NCBI GenBank assembly: GCA_011525385.1
Contig: WTGF01000049.1
Span: 1-64,000, forward strand
DNA length: 64,000 nucleotides
Reading direction: 5' to 3'
From: Chloroflexota bacterium
GTDB lineage: Bacteria > Chloroflexota > Anaerolineae > Aggregatilineales > Phototrophicaceae
Shown here: in pieces, positions 18,421-26,618 of the stretch
How positions within the stretch are numbered: the first letter of the stretch is position 1
Layout: the number at the start of each line of letters is the position of its first letter
Program-made: the position numbers and the translations under genes
Notes under the pieces: generated by a model
What the model was told of the DNA's origin: nothing
Database searches by the model: none
Seen by the model: only the letters and a program-made list of their open reading frames with translations

Positions 18421-18939
18421 ATGATTTCAAAGAAGCAAGCCACAGCCTGCCTCATGCACTTAAACGGTGACAAGAACGTGCAGGAAATCGCCGATGCGCT
18501 CAACGTGAGTACAAACACCATTGTAAATTGGCGAGCGCGCGCAGATTATCAGGATTTCTACCAGAGGCTGATGATGGATTACCTTTCAAGTCGCATGGGC
18601 AAAGAAATGTTTCCCAGCGAAGACGAATACGTAAACGCTGCTCTAAACGGCGTGGTTGCCGGATGCTTTCGGAAAGGACAGCTCTTTCTCTACAGCGGCT
18701 ATTCTGTTGTAGCCTGGCATTATGATTGGCAAGCGATTGGGGGCTATGCGCCCGCGCACTCTATAAGCAGGTCAGTTTTGTCAAATGCTGACGGCTGGGA
18801 AATCATCCAAGGGCATAACGCCTTCACGTTCGTAAAGTCCACGGTACCAGAGGAAGCCCGAAAAGTGCTGCATCACTGGACAAGCGATATGGTTTATGAA
18901 TCTCCCGAACCGCCAATAAAATGGGAAGGGCAGTTATAG
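18421..18939 (+). CDS. Helix-turn-helix protein of unknown function
   Basis: 172 residues. The first 45 form a small helix-turn-helix, DKNVQEIADALNVSTNTIVNWRAR, like those of terminase small subunits and other DNA-binding proteins. The remaining 125 residues, rich in aromatic residues (FLYSGYSVVAWHYDWQ, HHWTSDMVYESPEPP), match no family I recognise. The promoter region is AT-rich compared with neighbours, and the gene has no operon partners, so it may have been acquired horizontally. The start at 18421 follows GATAGGATGATGCA. It could be a transcriptional regulator or a phage remnant; nothing else phage-like is nearby. Confidence 0.6.
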   Translation: MISKKQATACLMHLNGDKNVQEIADALNVSTNTIVNWRARADYQDFYQRLMMDYLSSRMGKEMFPSEDEYVNAALNGVVAGCFRKGQLFLYSGYSVVAWHYDWQAIGGYAPAHSISRSVLSNADGWEIIQGHNAFTFVKSTVPEEARKVLHHWTSDMVYESPEPPIKWEGQL

Positions 18940-19004
18940 CATGGTGAGTTGCCACATACCTTGCGTGCGCTTGATAGCGCTATTATCGGCGACATTTGAT
19001 CAAC

Positions 19005-19796
19005 ATGAATCCTGAGCGCCATCTACTACCTCCCTTCACTCGGGCGCTGGCCCGCTATCCGGCGCCGAATTTCGCCTCCGGCGTGACGCTCTCCGCCCAT
19101 CTGGGCGTACCGGACTATGACCTGGCGCTGAGCCAATTCGAGACCTATTTAAAAGCCCTGCGAGACTGCGGACTCGACGCCACCGTTTTGCCCGCCGATG
19201 ATCGCTTCCCGGACGGTCATTTCGTTGAAGATCCCTTCGTGATCTTCCATGATCTGGCCTTCCGCTGCCGTTCCGGGGAGCCGACGCGAGAAAATGAAGG
19301 CGGATCGCTGGAGCCGTATCTCGCGCACTTGCGCGTCATCGTTCCGCCGCCCGAGGCGCGACTTGACGGCGGGGATGTTTTAATCTGCGCCGACCGCGTA
19401 TTGGTCGGCCTGTCCAAGCGCAGCAATCAAGCGGGTGTAAAGGCATTGCGGCGGGCATTCAAAACGGTGAAACGCGATATCCGCGTCGACGCGGTGCCGT
19501 TCTCCGGTGTACTACATCTCAAAAGTGGACTGACCGAACTAGCGCCAAATGTTTTGATACATGACCCGGCGCTGCAAAGCGAATTTGACCTGTCCTGGGC
19601 CCGGGTCATCACCTTGCCGCCGGAAGAGGGTTTCGCAGCCGATGTCATGCCGATCAAGGACAGGCTTTTTGTCGCCGATGGCTGCCCGAATGCCTTCGCT
19701 GCGGCGCGAGAATATTACGACGACGTTGTCGCCCTCGACATGAGCGAGTTCCGAAAGATGGATGGTGGTTTGACATGCCTTTCGCTGCGCTATTGA
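19005..19796 (+). CDS. Dimethylargininase (DDAH) / arginine-deiminase-superfamily hydrolase
   Basis: 263 residues of the amidinotransferase/DDAH fold. The signature blocks are FPDGHFVEDPFVI (about 65), RLDGGDVL (about 121), the catalytic His in LHLKSGLTEL (about 168) and the catalytic Cys in the C-terminal GGLTCLSLRY (about 258). DDAH hydrolyses N-omega-methylarginines to citrulline and methylamines; some relatives act on arginine or simple amidines. The conserved DGG and HLKSGLT pattern favours DDAH. The ATG at 19005 was taken over a TTG at 18996. A structured repeat (19803-19895) begins seven bases after the stop. Confidence 0.88.
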   Translation: MNPERHLLPPFTRALARYPAPNFASGVTLSAHLGVPDYDLALSQFETYLKALRDCGLDATVLPADDRFPDGHFVEDPFVIFHDLAFRCRSGEPTRENEGGSLEPYLAHLRVIVPPPEARLDGGDVLICADRVLVGLSKRSNQAGVKALRRAFKTVKRDIRVDAVPFSGVLHLKSGLTELAPNVLIHDPALQSEFDLSWARVITLPPEEGFAADVMPIKDRLFVADGCPNAFAAAREYYDDVVALDMSEFRKMDGGLTCLSLRY

Positions 19797-19802
19797 CACG
19801 GT

Positions 19803-19895
19803 CCTCGCTTTTAATAGACCACGTCGCTCATGCTACAAGAAGGCTTATTATTTTGTGTGAGTGCGGCAGATCTTCTCGCTGCCACCGAGTGGCTG
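19803..19895 (+). repeat. Structured 3'-UTR repeat, copy A
   Basis: One of four related elements in the window (A, B 21153-21244, C 46126-46222, D 47103-47190). A and B match without gaps at about 76 of 86 positions. The conserved parts are: AATARACC, a hairpin with loop TCAT, GCTTATTAT.TTGTG, GGCAG..CTTCTCGCTGCC, and a terminal hairpin GCCRC-CGA-GYGGC. In A the terminal stem is GCCAC/GTGGC, in B GCCGC/GCGGC, a compensatory change. A follows the DDAH stop by six bases and overlaps the possible start of the next gene. Confidence 0.8.
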
Positions 19896-21148
19896 CGGCG
19901 GCGCTCGCGCTAAGCCTAGCGTTTTCGCATTCGTTTAGTTCCATCCAAGCGCAGCAGCCGGAGCTTGGCAAGTGTTCGGAACGTCCGCATGTGATCACTG
20001 GCGCGCTTTTTGTCGATTATCTGCGCTGGTGCGTAGAGGGCGTGGTTGACGATCCGGACATAGAGCCATTCTCGTTCACGGCATTGGAGGCCGCGCCTGA
20101 TGGCTCGCTTTTCGCTACGCGCCCATTGGCCGGAGAGGTCATGATCATTGAAGATGCCGACGGTGATCAGTTGCCCGATACCATGCGAACTTTCGCTGAA
20201 GGGCTGAACATGCCCAACGGCTTGGCATATCATGAAGGCGACCTGTATGTATCGGGCGGCTCCAAGATCTATCGTATCTCGGCCGGCGGATCAGTTGACA
20301 CGATCGTAAGCGATCTCCCGGTCGGCTCGGGTTTTCCCGTTGGCGGATTGGTCGTTGGCGAAGACGAGCGTCTATATGTCCCTGTCGGCGCGCCCTGCGA
20401 CAATTGCGAATTTGACGAGCCGGAACGTGGCGCTATTCTCAGTATGACCCTCGACGGGGCGGACAGGCAGGTCATCGCTAGCGGCTTTCGGCATCCGGCG
20501 GATGTCGAGTTTTATCGCGGCAAGCTGTGGAGCCTGGACAGCGCGCCACGAACCTACCAAAGGGGAGCAGTCGACGAAGTCAATCAAGTGGAAACGGGCG
20601 CATGGTACGGCTTCCCCTATTGCCTGGGCGCTGCTACCGTCAACCTGGCGTCTGATCAATTTGACTGCGCGTCAAGCGCGCCTCCGCGCGTTCTGTTCGG
20701 CGCGGGCGCGCGGCCGAGCTCATTGGCGGCATATCCCTATGACACCTTGACCGGGACCGCCGATACGCTCATCGTTGTCCTGAGTGGCGAACCGACGCAG
20801 ATCGACTTCGTCGGTTACAAAGTAGTGATGCTCAACTTTGACGACGGCGATCAGCTCTTGGGCGCGACGCTGGTCTTGCCCTTTCGCATTGAAAGCACCA
20901 GGCAAGCCTACGTGCCTTACGACGGCGAGGGATACTTCTGGCGTCAGTACATCACCTTAAGCGAGCTAGGCTGGGGCATTTATCCGCAGCAGCCGCTGGC
21001 GGTGGCGGTCAATTCCTACGGATGGATTTACATCAGCATGACCGGCGGTCGGATCGTCGCCTTGCGTCCGGCGAACGAGACGCCGCCCTGGGAGGACTTT
21101 TATCCCATCTGGACGCCAATGCATCCTGACTACGATCCGTCGGCATAA
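19889..21148 (+). CDS. Secreted beta-propeller protein (glucose/sorbosone dehydrogenase-like)
   Basis: About 419 residues. The likely N-terminus is a signal peptide (VAAAALALSLAFSHSFSSIQA), so the protein acts outside the membrane. The mature part is a six-bladed propeller of the PQQ-dependent sugar dehydrogenase type, with MPNGLAYHEGDLYVSGG, GEDERLYVPVGAPCDNC and the GFRHPADVEFYRGKLWSLD block. The start is uncertain: GTG at 19889 lies inside repeat copy A; TTG at 19853 or ATG at 19775, overlapping DDAH, are alternatives. Catalytic residues for PQQ could not be checked. An adhesive or sugar-oxidising role is possible. It is flanked by repeat copies A and B in opposite orientation. Confidence 0.65.
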   Translation: MAAAALALSLAFSHSFSSIQAQQPELGKCSERPHVITGALFVDYLRWCVEGVVDDPDIEPFSFTALEAAPDGSLFATRPLAGEVMIIEDADGDQLPDTMRTFAEGLNMPNGLAYHEGDLYVSGGSKIYRISAGGSVDTIVSDLPVGSGFPVGGLVVGEDERLYVPVGAPCDNCEFDEPERGAILSMTLDGADRQVIASGFRHPADVEFYRGKLWSLDSAPRTYQRGAVDEVNQVETGAWYGFPYCLGAATVNLASDQFDCASSAPPRVLFGAGARPSSLAAYPYDTLTGTADTLIVVLSGEPTQIDFVGYKVVMLNFDDGDQLLGATLVLPFRIESTRQAYVPYDGEGYFWRQYITLSELGWGIYPQQPLAVAVNSYGWIYISMTGGRIVALRPANETPPWEDFYPIWTPMHPDYDPSA

Positions 21149-21152
21149 GCCA

Positions 21153-21244
21153 CAGCCGCTCGGCGGCAGCGAGAAGGTCTGCCGCGCTCACACAAGATAA
21201 TAAGCGTTCTCGTCGCATGAGCGACGCGGTTTATTAAAAAAGAG
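21153..21244 (-). repeat. Structured 3'-UTR repeat, copy B
   Basis: Read on the minus strand it matches copy A without gaps at about 76 of 86 positions. It forms the hairpins CGTCGC-TCAT-GCGACG, GCGGCAG/CTGCCGC and GCCGC-CGA-GCGGC. In this orientation it begins 34 bases after the stop of the minus-strand gene at 21279-22331. The same DNA also lies four bases after the stop of the plus-strand propeller gene, so it may serve as a shared 3' element. Confidence 0.8.
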
Positions 21245-21278
21245 GGGCGATGCGCAGGCCAATTGAGAGCGATTGATT

Positions 21279-22331
21279 TCATCTTCCCAGGCTAGTATCA
21301 ATCAATTGCCACTCCTTGGCATCCGTCTCCCAAAAGGGATAAATCGCGATGCCATCAAGACGGTGCGAAATACCGGCGCGCAAACCATTCAAGGCGATGC
21401 GAATCGTTTCCGCTCCTGTTTGATGCGATGGCGTCCATTCTTCCGAAGTCGGAAGACCGACGAGCAGTTCGGCGGCGACGTCTTGAAGCGCTTTTTGGCT
21501 TGCCGCGGTCTGATACGTCACCCAATTAAGATAGTCTCGGGGGAAAAGCAAACCAGAGTCATAAGCCATGAGTACGATCTGATCTGACCTTTGCGCGACC
21601 TGTTTGAGATAGTCTTGCGACCAATGATGGGCAAGGGTCGGATAAGGCAGGGCAGTCACAGATTTCGTCATGCGCAAAGGATGAGCGGTCACAGAAAGAA
21701 ATGCCTCCGCGGGCAGATATCCGCGGATCTGTTCCAGGGTTTGCAGATACATGGGATCGCCATTGGCGATCATTTCAGCATTCAAGTGAAGGCCATCGAA
21801 ACCGAGCTCTTCAACGATAAATCGCGAGAACAGGGCGATCCGTTCGCGGATTCGAGCCGAAGCCAATCTGTCCGCGCTGGTCGTGCCGTCGGCTCGCTTA
21901 ATCGAAACCGGAACGCCAATCCAAGCCAGCAGACGCAAACCCGGCGCTTGTCGTTTGATCTGGGAGACGAAGGTCTTGGCTTGTCCATACGTCAAGTTGA
22001 AACTGTCATCCGCCCTCAAATAGCTGACATAGATATAGGCATCGTCAAGTTTTCGAGCGAGCAGCTCATCTGCCAGGTCGCGTATGTCCTCCGGCGCATG
22101 TTCGTCCATCGACCAAGTCACGCCCATCCAGACCGCCAGCCGCAGGTCAGTACGAGGTAATTTGACGTCCGCAACGGGAGATGTGAACAGATAAGCCAAT
22201 ACAATGAGCGCGACGACGATTGCAGCAAGACAAAGCGTGGAAATTCGCTTCAACTGTCGCGATGTTGTCAATCTGAAAGGCATAATTTCCGGATCCCGCG
22301 CGCCAGGACGTTTTGCCCCTGAATCAGCCAT
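21279..22331 (-). CDS. Membrane-anchored GH18-like TIM-barrel protein
   Basis: 350 residues. A hydrophobic anchor (about 32-50, LCLAAIVVALIVLAYLF) is followed by a barrel whose strands resemble GH18 chitinase-like proteins: LRLAVWMG, KLDDAYIYVS, LRLLAWIGVP, LGFDGLHLNAE, ILSVTAHPL-like, QIVLMAYDSG and LDGIAIYPFW. In GH18 the fourth strand reads DGxDxDxE; here it is DGLHLNAE, keeping the first Asp and the final catalytic Glu but replacing the two middle Asp residues. A glycan-binding or altered hydrolase function outside the cell is likely. The start at 22331 is tentative; ATG at 22283 is an alternative. Confidence 0.55.
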   Translation of the reverse strand: MADSGAKRPGARDPEIMPFRLTTSRQLKRISTLCLAAIVVALIVLAYLFTSPVADVKLPRTDLRLAVWMGVTWSMDEHAPEDIRDLADELLARKLDDAYIYVSYLRADDSFNLTYGQAKTFVSQIKRQAPGLRLLAWIGVPVSIKRADGTTSADRLASARIRERIALFSRFIVEELGFDGLHLNAEMIANGDPMYLQTLEQIRGYLPAEAFLSVTAHPLRMTKSVTALPYPTLAHHWSQDYLKQVAQRSDQIVLMAYDSGLLFPRDYLNWVTYQTAASQKALQDVAAELLVGLPTSEEWTPSHQTGAETIRIALNGLRAGISHRLDGIAIYPFWETDAKEWQLIDTSLGR

Positions 22332-22372
22332 TTGGCGAGATAGGCGAGCCTGAGTAAATCATAGGACTACGC

Positions 22373-22378
22373 TATAAT
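22373..22378 (+). promoter_or_regulatory. Probable -10 box for the bactofilin-like gene
   Basis: A perfect TATAAT lies 35 bases before the ATG at 22414. No clear -35 box is seen at 17 bases, so the assignment is tentative. Confidence 0.4.
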
Positions 22379-22413
22379 GACACATAAGGTCTACCCTACC
22401 GAAACGGAGAACC

Positions 22414-23892
22414 ATGCGCAAGGCATTCCGCTTGTTCATGGCAGCCACGCTCCTTTGCCTGCTGACAACCGGCGTCGTCCAGGCCCGAGAAATGATACAA
22501 GGCGAGAATTGCAGGATCGCCGCCGACCGGGTCGTCGAAGGGTCGCTCTTCACGTTTTGCCAGAATCTACAAATAGAGGGACGCGTCGAAGGCAATCTCA
22601 TCGGTATTGCACTACGCGCCAGCATCTCGGGCGAGATCAGCCAAAATGTCTACCTCGCGGGTTTGGAGCTGGATGTGACTGGCACGATCCAGCGCGACCT
22701 GCACTATGTCGGCTTAACCATAAATGTGCTGGGAACGCGTGCGCAGCCAATCAGGGGTCAACTCATCTTCGCCGCCTTATCGTCTCAGGTAGCCGCGGGG
22801 GCGCATATTCCGCATCAAGTCATCGGTATCGGTTATCAATTTATTGTCAATGGCAGGATTGACGGCGAAGTGAGCTACTGGGGATCCGCCTTCGCGCTCA
22901 ACAATACGATCAAGGGAGACGTCTACGCAAGTGTTGGCAACCCCGAATCCGATGCCTCGGACTTGGAGACCTTGCTCTTGCCGCTGGACATCGAACTGAA
23001 AGCGGCCGTACCCGGCTTGACCATTGACCGGAATGGGAGAATCGACGGGGACCTGAGCTATTCCGGTCCAGTGGAAGGAAAGTTTCTGGGCAATGTCACA
23101 GGCGAAGTTCAATACAATTCGACGAGGCCGGCGATCATCCAGACCGTGCCGGACGAAGGCGCCTTGAAGCACTTCCTGGATCGCTTTCTGCGGGAAATCG
23201 CAGTTCTGTTCACTGTTGGATTGCTGGGTCTGGCGCTAGCCTCCAACCCCTTCCAGTCGCCTTTGACTGCTGTGCGCTGGCGCCCCTTCTCGAGCTTTGT
23301 CATCGGGATGCTCTTGTTCATCCTGTCTTTTCCGATTGCCTTGATGCTGCTGTTGCTGACGGCAATCATCATACTGATCCTGGCGCTTTTACAACTTGAG
23401 GGCGTCTTGATCGTGGCCGCAAGCTTACTGGCGTTGATTGACTTCGGGGTCATCGGCGTATTCTACTTCACCGCGATTTTTGTGGCGCGGGCCGTCATCG
23501 CCATGGGCGCCGGCCGCCTGATTCTACGCTTTGTTTTCGGTCAAGAATCGCCAAACCGCATGCGGGTCATTTCGCTCGCGACAGGGGTCATCGCGCTAGC
23601 GGTACTTACTTCCTTGCCCGTGGTCGGCTTCGTTTTTAACGCTGGCGCACTGTTTTTGGGTTTGGGAGCCAGCGCTATCGTGACAGCGGATTGGCTTCAT
23701 TCGCTTCGGGCTGACAATTACGCCAGCACAGGGCCGCCCATCGTCAACCGGGGCGATGCTGACGATGCTATACAGGATACCGGCGATTCCGAGACCCTTA
23801 CAAAGGCGCCAATGCTGCCATCGGGCCGGGAACTCGGCCTCGCCAATTTACCGCAAGGTTTCGATCCGGACTTCTTTTTCTCTGACGATTGA
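22414..23892 (+). CDS. Exported bactofilin-like (polymer-forming) membrane protein
   Basis: 492 residues. A signal peptide (about 1-24, ending VVQA) precedes a repetitive beta region (about 35-230) whose units, such as IEGRVEGNLIGIALRASISGEI, VNGRIDGEVSYWGSAFALNN and IDRNGRIDGDLSYSGPVEG, resemble the right-handed beta helix of bactofilins. About six hydrophobic helices follow (about 255-430), and an acidic tail ending DPDFFFSDD. Bactofilins are normally cytoplasmic and have no export signal, so this exported, membrane-bound variant is a distinct design seen in several Chloroflexota and Firmicutes genomes (recalled). The start follows CGGAGAACC. Role in envelope shape is an inference. Confidence 0.7.
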   Translation: MRKAFRLFMAATLLCLLTTGVVQAREMIQGENCRIAADRVVEGSLFTFCQNLQIEGRVEGNLIGIALRASISGEISQNVYLAGLELDVTGTIQRDLHYVGLTINVLGTRAQPIRGQLIFAALSSQVAAGAHIPHQVIGIGYQFIVNGRIDGEVSYWGSAFALNNTIKGDVYASVGNPESDASDLETLLLPLDIELKAAVPGLTIDRNGRIDGDLSYSGPVEGKFLGNVTGEVQYNSTRPAIIQTVPDEGALKHFLDRFLREIAVLFTVGLLGLALASNPFQSPLTAVRWRPFSSFVIGMLLFILSFPIALMLLLLTAIIILILALLQLEGVLIVAASLLALIDFGVIGVFYFTAIFVARAVIAMGAGRLILRFVFGQESPNRMRVISLATGVIALAVLTSLPVVGFVFNAGALFLGLGASAIVTADWLHSLRADNYASTGPPIVNRGDADDAIQDTGDSETLTKAPMLPSGRELGLANLPQGFDPDFFFSDD

Positions 23893-23952
23893 GCGGCTTA
23901 GGCCGGCCTCAATGTGGGCAAGATCATTATCAAGCGAGGTCCGCTGTCGCGC

Positions 23953-23958
23953 TATAAT
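23953..23958 (+). promoter_or_regulatory. Probable -10 box for the KDPG aldolase gene
   Basis: TATAAT at 32 bases before the ATG at 23991; the -35 region is weak. Confidence 0.4.
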
Positions 23959-23990
23959 TGACCTGCCTGGCCAAGTAACGGAGCTAGCCG

Positions 23991-24614
23991 ATGAATGTTC
24001 TCGAGTTGATGGACAAGCACAAGATCGTCGCCATCGTCCGCCTGGACGATCTTTCGACAGCGCGGCATATCACCGAGGCGCTGGTCGAAGGCGGCATACG
24101 CGCCATCGAATTTACCTTGACCAATCCGGACGCGGTCCCGACCATAGCCGCCATGCGCAAGTCAGTCGACGAAAGGGTCGCCATCGGCGCCGGTTCCGTA
24201 ACCACGTCCGACCAGGTACGCGCGGTCGCCGATGCCGGCGCGCAATTTGTGGTGTCACCGGTTAGCAAGCGCGACGTCATCGCGGCTTGCGCGGAGCGCG
24301 GACTCCCGGCCATGCCCGGCGCCTTCAGCCCGACTGAAATCCAGCAAGCCTGGGAATGGGGCGCGAGCGTGGTCAAGGTATTCCCGGCCAATCACCTGGG
24401 GGTGCGCTATATCAAGGATGTCAAGGCCCCCCTGCCCCACTTGCGCCTGATGCCGACCGGGGGCGTCAATGCCGACAATATACGCGAGTTTATCGATCTC
24501 GGCGCATTCGCCGTGGGAGTCGGTTCTTCACTGATCAATAACGATGCCGTCGCCGACCGAGACTGGAAGCGCCTGCGGGAGAATGCCCAGCGCTACGCCC
24601 GGCAAATCGGCTAA
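23991..24614 (+). CDS. eda: 2-keto-3-deoxy-6-phosphogluconate / 4-hydroxy-2-oxoglutarate aldolase
   Basis: 207 residues, a class I aldolase that cleaves KDPG to pyruvate and glyceraldehyde 3-phosphate in the Entner-Doudoroff route, or related 2-keto-4-hydroxy acids. The active-site blocks are AIEFTLTNP (Glu, about 41), IGAGSVTT (about 64) and the Schiff-base lysine in VVKVFPANHLG (about 128), then MPTGGVN near the phosphate site. Start follows ACGGAG. No edd or other Entner-Doudoroff gene is adjacent. The last four bases overlap the stop of the convergent DUF1697 gene. Confidence 0.93.
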   Translation: MNVLELMDKHKIVAIVRLDDLSTARHITEALVEGGIRAIEFTLTNPDAVPTIAAMRKSVDERVAIGAGSVTTSDQVRAVADAGAQFVVSPVSKRDVIAACAERGLPAMPGAFSPTEIQQAWEWGASVVKVFPANHLGVRYIKDVKAPLPHLRLMPTGGVNADNIREFIDLGAFAVGVGSSLINNDAVADRDWKRLRENAQRYARQIG

Positions 24615-25162
24615 GGCTCGTATTCCTCCAAGAGCTTCAGCAGCCTCTGACAGGTATTCCAGTTGCGAGCGGTAGATCCCAGGCCTAGGGCCCTTTCGAT
24701 GCGGTTGTTGTCCAGTTTAGATCTGGCTTGACCGTCGGTGTAAAAGACAAATAGCTGGCTGCCGTCGGCATGAATGAATTCCCGCCCCGGGTTGCTCGCG
24801 CGCAACTTGTCGACGTCCTCAAGGCGCGGGCAATCGCTAAGGAAGACGACCACCATTTTTTTCGTTTCGCTCGCTTGCTCATCGGTGAAAGGATGGCGAT
24901 CAATAATCGATCTGAAATCCGCCGTCCCCCGCAACATCACCCGCACATCAAAGCCGAACTGATCGCGAATGCCCTCTTCAATCTCCGCTTGCACAAGGGA
25001 AAGGTCCGTCTCATCCGTTTGGAAAATCGCGTTGCCGCTTTGCAGGATCGTGCGCGGATCGCGCAGCCCCAGCGACGTGTAAAGCCCGCGCAAGTCGGCC
25101 ATCTTGATTTTCTTGTGCCCGCCGACATTTATACCGCGCAAAAACGAAATGACCACAGGCAT
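24611..25162 (-). CDS. DUF1697 family protein
   Basis: 183 residues, starting MPVVISFLRGINVGGHKKIKM, the signature opening of DUF1697, and continuing with LRDPRTILQSGNAIF and a C-terminal NWNTCQRLLKLLEEY. The family is widespread in bacteria and its biochemical role is unknown. No signal peptide or membrane helix is present, so it is cytoplasmic. It is convergent with eda, overlapping it by four bases. Confidence 0.9.
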   Translation of the reverse strand: MPVVISFLRGINVGGHKKIKMADLRGLYTSLGLRDPRTILQSGNAIFQTDETDLSLVQAEIEEGIRDQFGFDVRVMLRGTADFRSIIDRHPFTDEQASETKKMVVVFLSDCPRLEDVDKLRASNPGREFIHADGSQLFVFYTDGQARSKLDNNRIERALGLGSTARNWNTCQRLLKLLEEYEP

Positions 25163-25372
25163 AATGAAACGCTCCCGGTAGATTGGATTGACCGTAAGTG
25201 TATCAGCTTCTCGAGTAGATCACCCGATTCGCCCGCCTTGACCATCCGAAAATGTCTATGCCTGCTAAGGGTCTTGCTATAAACTGATTCCCCTGTTTGG
25301 GAGCGACAAACCCGCCGTTTCCCAACCTGCGGCTGTATATGACCGTAGCATGGCGGAATCGAAAAGAGCAGG

Positions 25373-26080
25373 ATGATTGACGAAATACGGGGCGCGTTTT
25401 CCTTTCTCACAATACTGCCAATGGGCTCGCCGTCCGGCCGGGATGCGGGCAAAACTTTCGCCTGGTTTCCCTTGGTCGGTCTGTTCATAGGCGCATGCCT
25501 GCTTGCCGTTGCAGTGATTTCACCCTTCGATCGCGAACTGACCGCCGCCCTGGTCTTGATTTGCTGGGTTGTGCTCAGCGGCGGCTTGCACCTGGATGGC
25601 TTCGCCGATAGTTGCGATGGTTTGCTGGGCCACGGCGAACCACAAAAGCGCCTCGCGATCATGCGAGATCCACGTCTGGGAAGTTGGGCGGTCGTCGGGC
25701 TGGTCTTGCTGCTCCTGACAAAATGGCTGGCGATAGGCGCCCTTGACCCCGCTTTGCTGATCCTGCCGCCGCTTTTTGGTCGTTGGGCGATGGTCCTGGC
25801 CGCTTACCACTTCCCCTACGCCCGCGAAACGGGTATCGGCGCCGTCTTCCGCCAGGGTCTGGGAGTGAGGCAGTTGCTGGTCAGCTCGGCTATTGTCGGC
25901 ATCGTGGTAATCCACTTTGAAGCCTATGTTCTGTGGCTGCTGACACTGCTGATCGCGCTGGCTGTCGGGCGCTGGGCGAATACGCGCCTGGGCGGCGGCA
26001 TCAGCGGCGATGTCTATGGCGCGATCTGCGAAGTGAGCGAATTGGCTTGCCTTTTGGGGATGGGAATCATCTATGCCTAA
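25373..26080 (+). CDS. cobS: Adenosylcobinamide-GDP ribazoletransferase
   Basis: 235 residues, integral membrane enzyme that joins adenosylcobinamide-GDP and alpha-ribazole (phosphate) in the last steps of cobalamin assembly. The N-terminus IRGAFSFLTILPMG and the motif GGLHLDGFADSCDGLLG (about 66), with the metal-binding Asp residues, are diagnostic. About six hydrophobic helices are present. The start follows AGAGCAGG. It overlaps cobU by eight bases, so the pair forms a translationally coupled unit for nucleotide loop assembly. The upstream 210 bases were scanned for a cobalamin riboswitch and no match was seen. The corrin-ring pathway is not in this window. Confidence 0.95.
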   Translation: MIDEIRGAFSFLTILPMGSPSGRDAGKTFAWFPLVGLFIGACLLAVAVISPFDRELTAALVLICWVVLSGGLHLDGFADSCDGLLGHGEPQKRLAIMRDPRLGSWAVVGLVLLLLTKWLAIGALDPALLILPPLFGRWAMVLAAYHFPYARETGIGAVFRQGLGVRQLLVSSAIVGIVVIHFEAYVLWLLTLLIALAVGRWANTRLGGGISGDVYGAICEVSELACLLGMGIIYA

Positions 26081-26615
26081 GCAGTTGATCTTTCTGCTGG
26101 GCGGGGCGCGGGGCGGCAAGAGTCATTACGCCGAGGGCTGGGCGCGGGATCAGGGCGGGCGCGTCCTATTCGTCGCCACCGCCCAAGCCCGAGACGACGA
26201 CATGGCGGCGCGCATCGCCGAGCACCGGGCGCGTCGTCCGGCGGGTTGGCTGAGCCTGGAAGCGCCGCGTCAAGTCCCGCAGCGCATAAGAGATTGCGCG
26301 ATTCCGCACGACACGCTGCTGCTCGATTGCCTCACCTTGCTGACGAGCAATCTGCTGCTGGACTTGCCGGAGTCGACAAGTCAAGACGACGCCAACGAAG
26401 CGATCTTGCGCGAAGTTGACTCCCTGCTCGACGTGTATGAGCGCTCGGAGGCGACCTGGCTGGTGGTCAGCAACGAGGTAGGCATGGGCGTGGTTCCGCC
26501 GAGCCGGCTGGGCGTCTTGTTTCGGGATATGCTGGGGCGGGCCAATCAGCGGGTCGCCGAGCGCGCGGATGAGGTGATTCTACTGGTGGCTGGCTTGCCG
26601 TGGCGGTTGAAGTGA
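26073..26615 (+). CDS. cobU: Adenosylcobinamide kinase / guanylyltransferase
   Basis: 180 residues. The P-loop LLGGARGGKSHYAE at the N-terminus, ATAQARDDDM, LLDCLTLL (about 90) and LVVSNEVGMGVVP (about 129) are the standard CobU/CobP motifs. The enzyme phosphorylates adenosylcobinamide and adds GMP, giving the substrate of CobS. It overlaps the cobS 3' end and must be cotranscribed. It is convergent with the Mrr gene, separated by three bases. Because CobU and CobS without corrin genes are enough to salvage cobinamide, salvage is the likely use here. Confidence 0.95.
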   Translation: MPKQLIFLLGGARGGKSHYAEGWARDQGGRVLFVATAQARDDDMAARIAEHRARRPAGWLSLEAPRQVPQRIRDCAIPHDTLLLDCLTLLTSNLLLDLPESTSQDDANEAILREVDSLLDVYERSEATWLVVSNEVGMGVVPPSRLGVLFRDMLGRANQRVAERADEVILLVAGLPWRLK

Positions 26616-26618
26616 GGG

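Noticed and set aside
25163..25372. Possible cobalamin riboswitch upstream of cobS
   Set aside because: No GCCACTG-type B12 box or paired flanks recognised in either strand.
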